A stretch of 17,683 nucleotides of DNA from Patescibacteria group bacterium (lineage in GTDB: Bacteria > Patescibacteriota > Microgenomatia > UBA12405), in contig JAHIEZ010000089.1 in NCBI GenBank assembly GCA_018901355.1, forward strand, positions 1 to 17,683, written 5' to 3'. Positions 14,188 to 17,683 of this stretch are shown here, piece after piece. The notes under the pieces are model-generated. The model searched no databases and had not been told where the DNA came from. It saw only the letters and a list, made by a program, of their open reading frames with translations. How positions within the stretch are numbered: the stretch's first letter is position 1; every line of letters starts with the position of its first letter. Both the position numbers and the translations under genes were made by a program.

Positions 14188-14260
14188 TGGGTCCTGTGGG
14201 GCTCGAACCCACGACCATTTGCTTAAAAGGCAAGTGCTCTACCAACTGAGCTAAGGACCC
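14188..14260 (-). tRNA. tRNA-Lys (anticodon TTT)
   Basis: On the - strand the acceptor GGGTCCT pairs with AGGACCC, the D arm is AGCTCAGTTGGTAGAGC, the anticodon loop is CTTTTAA (anticodon TTT) on a TTGC/GCAA stem, and the T arm is GTGGG-TTCGAGC-CCCAC. The discriminator is A and CCA is not encoded (ACT follows). The gene is embedded between rplS (4 nt upstream) and lgt (3 nt downstream) on the same strand, with no space for its own promoter, so it must be cut out of a common transcript. Confidence 0.97.
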
Positions 14261-14264
14261 GGGT

Positions 14265-14576
14265 TTATATTTTGCGAGTTTTGGGATCGCGAAGGAAATA
14301 TAATTTTGCCCGTCTTATCTTGGTTTTAGGAGATTTAATCTTTTCAATAGAACTAATCCAAGGAGAATCGATGGGAAAAATTCTTTCGACGTTGACCTTG
14401 TCGGTGGCTTCTCTTTTGACAATAAAAGTGCCATGTTCGGCATCTCCTTTAGCAGAGATAATAATGCCATCAAAGGCCTGGATCCTTTGTTTGTCCCCTT
14501 CTTTTATTTTGTAGTTGATACGAACTGTATCGCCGACAGAAAAAGTTTTTTTATTATGAATTATTTTTATGGCCAT
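14265..14576 (-). CDS. rplS: Large ribosomal subunit protein bL19
   Basis: The 103-aa protein matches bL19: FSVGDTVRINYKIKEGDKQRIQAFDGIIIS at about 12-41 (family: GDTVRVxxKIxEGxKERIQxFEGxVI), VNVERIFPIDSPWISSIEKIK at about 62-82 and RRAKLYFLRD at 88-97 near the C-terminus. Length is slightly below the usual 110-120. bL19 sits at the 30S-50S interface. It is transcribed with tRNA-Lys and lgt from a promoter in the 45-nt gap after dnaE. No Shine-Dalgarno precedes the ATG. Confidence 0.95.
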   Translation of the reverse strand: MAIKIIHNKKTFSVGDTVRINYKIKEGDKQRIQAFDGIIISAKGDAEHGTFIVKREATDKVNVERIFPIDSPWISSIEKIKSPKTKIRRAKLYFLRDPKTRKI

Positions 14577-14600
14577 ATGTTGGCAAAATACTACAGAGGG

Positions 14601-14609
14601 ATTATATCA
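14601..14609 (-). promoter_or_regulatory. Extended -10 promoter of the rplS-tRNA-Lys-lgt operon
   Basis: Read on the - strand, TGATATAAT is a perfect TGn extended -10 (consensus TATAAT). The predicted start is about 6 nt further on, giving a leader of about 18 nt before the rplS ATG. No Shine-Dalgarno occurs in that leader. It lies between the dnaE stop (14622) and rplS. Confidence 0.65.
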
Positions 14610-14621
14610 AAGAGAAAGAGT

Positions 14622-17600
14622 CTATTCTAGAATTTGATCAATTTGTTTTTGAAGATGGGCAGAATAGTTGACGCCGTAGCTGAGAGGAATTTTGCGTCCG
14701 TTTTCTAAGATAACCAGACCGCGATGATCGTTAGGATTGTTTTTTAGGAGACGGTTTAGGTTCATCAGTTTTGTTTGACTGCTGTGAGGAGGAATTTTGA
14801 TAACAAAATCGTAATCGGCGGTAGGATCCGGAGCTTTTTTGTCTAGAAGATTAACTAAAATAGAGATTTCGTCATTTCGATGACTGATTTTTCCCTCTAA
14901 ATAAACAGCGGTGTTTTCAATTAAAAAAGGACTAATTTTTTCGTAAATTTTGGGGAAAACAACAGATTCAATGCGGCCGGTTTCATCTTCCAGGGTGAGA
15001 AAAGCCATGGGAGAATTGTCTTTTTTGGTTCTGATGGCTTTGACCTTGGAAATAACGGCGGTAATTTTTAGACTGCTGTTTGATTCTTTGTCAAAAAGGG
15101 TGTTGATTTTGGGCAAAGAGAGATGACGAAAATCAGCCAAAATTTTACTAATGGGATTTTGGCTGACAAAGATACCTAAAAGCTCTTTTTCTAGAGCCAG
15201 TTTTTCTTTTTCGTCTAAATCTTCAACTTGAGGCAGATTGTCCGGGGGGGCTTTAAGAGAAACTTTTTTATTGGGAGTGTCAAATAAACCAAATTGGCCG
15301 CTACTGACTTTTTTATTGGCTTTGTCACAATCTGCTTTGATTCGTTCCAGGGCTTGAAGTAGGGCGTTTCTAGGGCCGAATTGATCCATAGCACCGACCT
15401 TGATAAGACTTTCGATGACTTTTTTATTGACTTTTTGATTGTCAACCCGCAGACAAAGGTGGGAAAGGGTTTGAAAGGGTCCGTTTTTCTTTCTTTCTTT
15501 TAAAATATTTTTGATGGCAGCTTCACCAACATTTTTTATGGCTTCTAAGCCGAAGCGAATGGCCATTTTTTCCAGAGAGTCGGGATTTTTTTCTAAAGTA
15601 AAACCGCTTTTTGATTGATTGACATCGGGAGGAAGAACCAAAATTCCCATTTGGCGGCACTCCTCTACTCCTTCGCTAATTTTGTCAGTGTTATTTGATT
15701 CGGCGGTTAAGAGAGCGCACATATATTCAACCGGATAGTTGGCTTTCATGTAGGCGGTGCGATAGGCTAACATACCGTAAGAAGCGGCGTGAGCTTTGTT
15801 GAAACCATAGCCGACAAAAGGTTCTATTTGGGAAAAAATATTTTCTGCTTTTTTTCTGTTTAGACCATTCTTGATACAGCCATCGACAAACTTCTTTTTT
15901 TGTTTTTCCATTTCCTCAGGAATTTTTTTACCAATGGCTTTTCTGAATTTGTCGGCTTCGGTCCAGTTGTAGCCGGCCAGATTGATGGCGGTGTAAAGAC
16001 AATCATCCTGATAGACTAAAAGTCCATAGGTTTTTTCCAGAAACTGCTTCATTCTGGGATCAAGGTATTTTATTTTTTTGGGATCTTTTTTTCTGGCGAT
16101 ATATTCCGGGATGATGGCCATTGGTCCGGGACGATAAAGAGCGACCATAGCCATAATATCTTCAACCCTTTCGGGTTTTAACTCTTTTATCCATTTAGTC
16201 ATCCCCTCCCCTCCCAATTGAAAGGTACCCATGGTGTTGCCGGCAGAAAGCATTTTGAAGGTTTTTTTGTCATCGAGGGGAATTTGACGAAAATCAATTT
16301 TTAGGCCCTTATTTTTGCGAACATTAATAATGGCGGCGCCGAGAATGGAAAGATTTCTAATGCCCAAGAGGTCAAATTTAATTAAACCAACATCTTCAAC
16401 GGCATGCATTTCGTATTGAGTAATAACTTTGTCCCCGCCGGCTTCAATTTGGGTGGGGCAAAAATCATTGACGGTGGTAGGAGAAATGACAATGGCGCAA
16501 GCGTGAACACTAATGTGTCTGGCACAACCTTCAACTTGTTTGGCAGAGTCGAGAATTTTTTTGGCATCAGGATCATTTCGATAAAGAGAGGTTAATTCCG
16601 GAGTGATTTCCAGGGCTTTGTCGATGGACATGGGAAAACCTTGAGCGCCCAAAGGGATAAGTTTGCTGATTTTGTCACCGATGGCGTATTCATAATTGAG
16701 AACCCGGGCGGTATCTCTGACGGCTCCTCGGGCCATCATTCGGCCAAAAGTACAAACTTGGGCAACAGCGTCATGACCGTATTGTTTGGCGATTTGATAA
16801 AGCATGGTTTGCCGTTTGTCGTCGGCGATGTCTAAATCTATATCAGGAGGAGTGGGACGATCCCGATTGAGGAAACGTTCGAAAGGGAGTTGATACTTAA
16901 GAGGATCGACTGAAGTAATGTCTAAAACGAAAGAAACCAAAGATCCGGCAGCTGAGCCCCTGGTGTTGGTGATAGTGTCATTTTTTTCGCACCAATCGAT
17001 AAAATCTCTCATAATCAAAAAATAGGCGGCGTAACCCTTGCTACAAATAATTTCTAATTCGTAGTCGAGTCTGTCTTTTATCTCTTGGCTTAATTTGCCA
17101 TAGTGAGTTTTGGTTTTGGTTAAAACCTGACTTTTTAGTTCCGACTCGGCGGTTTGATTTTTAGCTAATTTAAAGTTGGGAAAATACCATTTACCCAACT
17201 CAATTTCCAATTGACACTTGTCGGCAATTTTTTGAGTGTTGGTGATAGCGTCGGGTAAATCAGAAAACTGATCCTCCATTTCTTGAGGAGATTTGATGTA
17301 AAAATCAGGAATATCGTACATGGAAAGCCGGTTGGGAGTATCGATAGTGGTTTGAGTGTTGATCATCATGAGAACGTCTTGAGCAAAGGCGTCTTCCTTT
17401 TTGATGTAGTGGGCGTCATTGGCGGCAACAAGGGGGATGCCTAATTTTCGGCTAAAATCGATGATACCCCGATTGGCCTCTTCTTGGTTTTTTAGGCCAG
17501 GGTGACGTTGGACTTCTAGATAAAAATCATCTTTAAAGAGTTTTTGATAGGCCAAAGCTTTTTTTTGAGCTAGAGCCATGTTTTTTTCTAAAATGGGTTT

Positions 17601-17683
17601 GGCTATTTCTCCTTCGATACAGGCACTGGTACAAATAAGGCCAGAATGAAATTTTTTTAATAAATTGAAATCTATCTTTGGTT
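14622..17683 (-). CDS. dnaE: DNA polymerase III alpha subunit, 5' end outside window
   Basis: The frame stays open to the window edge. Before the first internal Met (17579), 34 more residues include HSGLICTSACIEGEIA, the end of a DnaE PHP-domain block, so that Met is not the start. The visible part (about 1019 residues) contains VAANDAHYIKKEDAFAQDVL (end of PHP), the polymerase core with RGSAAGSLVSF and PDIDLD (catalytic Asp pair, codons near 16832-16844), KFDLLGIRNL (third Asp), FQLGGEGM, ALYRPGPM, YGFNKAHAASYGMLAYRTAYMKA-type finger sequence, a helix-hairpin-helix region, and an OB fold (AFLTLEDETGRIESVVFP). The usual VGPGRGS is TNTRGS here. It is the replicative polymerase catalytic subunit. 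About 100-150 N-terminal residues are missing from the window. Confidence 0.97.
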   Translation of the reverse strand, partial: PKIDFNLLKKFHSGLICTSACIEGEIAKPILEKNMALAQKKALAYQKLFKDDFYLEVQRHPGLKNQEEANRGIIDFSRKLGIPLVAANDAHYIKKEDAFAQDVLMMINTQTTIDTPNRLSMYDIPDFYIKSPQEMEDQFSDLPDAITNTQKIADKCQLEIELGKWYFPNFKLAKNQTAESELKSQVLTKTKTHYGKLSQEIKDRLDYELEIICSKGYAAYFLIMRDFIDWCEKNDTITNTRGSAAGSLVSFVLDITSVDPLKYQLPFERFLNRDRPTPPDIDLDIADDKRQTMLYQIAKQYGHDAVAQVCTFGRMMARGAVRDTARVLNYEYAIGDKISKLIPLGAQGFPMSIDKALEITPELTSLYRNDPDAKKILDSAKQVEGCARHISVHACAIVISPTTVNDFCPTQIEAGGDKVITQYEMHAVEDVGLIKFDLLGIRNLSILGAAIINVRKNKGLKIDFRQIPLDDKKTFKMLSAGNTMGTFQLGGEGMTKWIKELKPERVEDIMAMVALYRPGPMAIIPEYIARKKDPKKIKYLDPRMKQFLEKTYGLLVYQDDCLYTAINLAGYNWTEADKFRKAIGKKIPEEMEKQKKKFVDGCIKNGLNRKKAENIFSQIEPFVGYGFNKAHAASYGMLAYRTAYMKANYPVEYMCALLTAESNNTDKISEGVEECRQMGILVLPPDVNQSKSGFTLEKNPDSLEKMAIRFGLEAIKNVGEAAIKNILKERKKNGPFQTLSHLCLRVDNQKVNKKVIESLIKVGAMDQFGPRNALLQALERIKADCDKANKKVSSGQFGLFDTPNKKVSLKAPPDNLPQVEDLDEKEKLALEKELLGIFVSQNPISKILADFRHLSLPKINTLFDKESNSSLKITAVISKVKAIRTKKDNSPMAFLTLEDETGRIESVVFPKIYEKISPFLIENTAVYLEGKISHRNDEISILVNLLDKKAPDPTADYDFVIKIPPHSSQTKLMNLNRLLKNNPNDHRGLVILENGRKIPLSYGVNYSAHLQKQIDQILE

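Noticed and set aside
14027..14245. Open frame on the - strand overlapping tRNA-Lys and the start of lgt
   Set aside because: It translates the tRNA itself and then reads lgt out of frame. The lgt frame carries all family motifs.
1..17683. CRISPR arrays, insertion sequences or a large defence system
   Set aside because: I see no spaced direct repeats, transposase motifs or terminal inverted repeats; apart from the Fic gene the window is housekeeping.

Overview
The window looks like a chromosomal segment of a Candidate Phyla Radiation (Patescibacteria) bacterium, most likely of the Microgenomates type. This is an inference. It rests on compact gene packing with 1-17 nt overlaps, short versions of housekeeping proteins (HolA about 206 aa, RsmI 221 aa, Lgt 239 aa), a SecG/transglutaminase/membrane-protein operon, almost no Shine-Dalgarno sequences, and tRNA genes without encoded CCA. 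TGA is used as a stop codon (Lgt, HolA, the YvlD-like gene), so the code is standard. In hand-counted lines the + strand carries clearly more G than C under genes of both orientations, as on a leading strand. No stretch of 300 bases lacks a gene. The largest gaps are 11258-11418 and 12184-12325, and both carry regulatory signals.

Layout. (1) 1-2225, + strand: the tail of an unidentified gene, a double-domain GH130 glycoside phosphorylase-like protein and a small GIY-YIG protein. (2) 2222-7240, - strand: a probable six-gene operon read from 7240 downward: secreted transglutaminase-like protein, YvlD/holin-4 membrane protein, SecG, a membrane-anchored family 5 solute-binding protein, an unannotated 59-aa single-pass membrane peptide, and a nitronate monooxygenase-like flavoprotein that also has its own possible promoter. 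(3) 7308-8593, + strand: lexA and rsmI, coupled through TAATG and divergent from the transglutaminase gene. (4) 8586-11257, - strand: a mannose-6-phosphate isomerase-type cupin followed by PEP synthase. A CIRCE-like element (the HrcA heat-shock operator) lies just upstream. (5) 11419-12183: holA (-) and tRNA-Glu(TTC) (+). (6) 12184-13375, + strand: an AT-richer insert carrying a winged-helix/Fic protein whose Fic-motif histidine is replaced by Gln, with a perfect 9-bp inverted repeat over its promoter. (7) 13465-17683, - strand: dnaE (5' end beyond the window), rplS, tRNA-Lys(TTT) and lgt, the last three packed with gaps of 4 and 3 nt.

The gene content is mostly housekeeping: replication (DnaE, HolA), DNA-damage control (LexA), translation (bL19, RsmI, two tRNAs), secretion and lipoprotein maturation (SecG, Lgt), and carbon metabolism (PEP synthase, GH130, cupin). 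The more unusual signals are regulatory. Extended -10 boxes placed 6-7 nt before ATG suggest widespread leaderless transcription. There is a CIRCE-like site at a non-chaperone operon, a tRNA whose 3' processing would create the lgt mRNA 5' end, and an apparently autoregulated Fic locus with a substituted catalytic motif.
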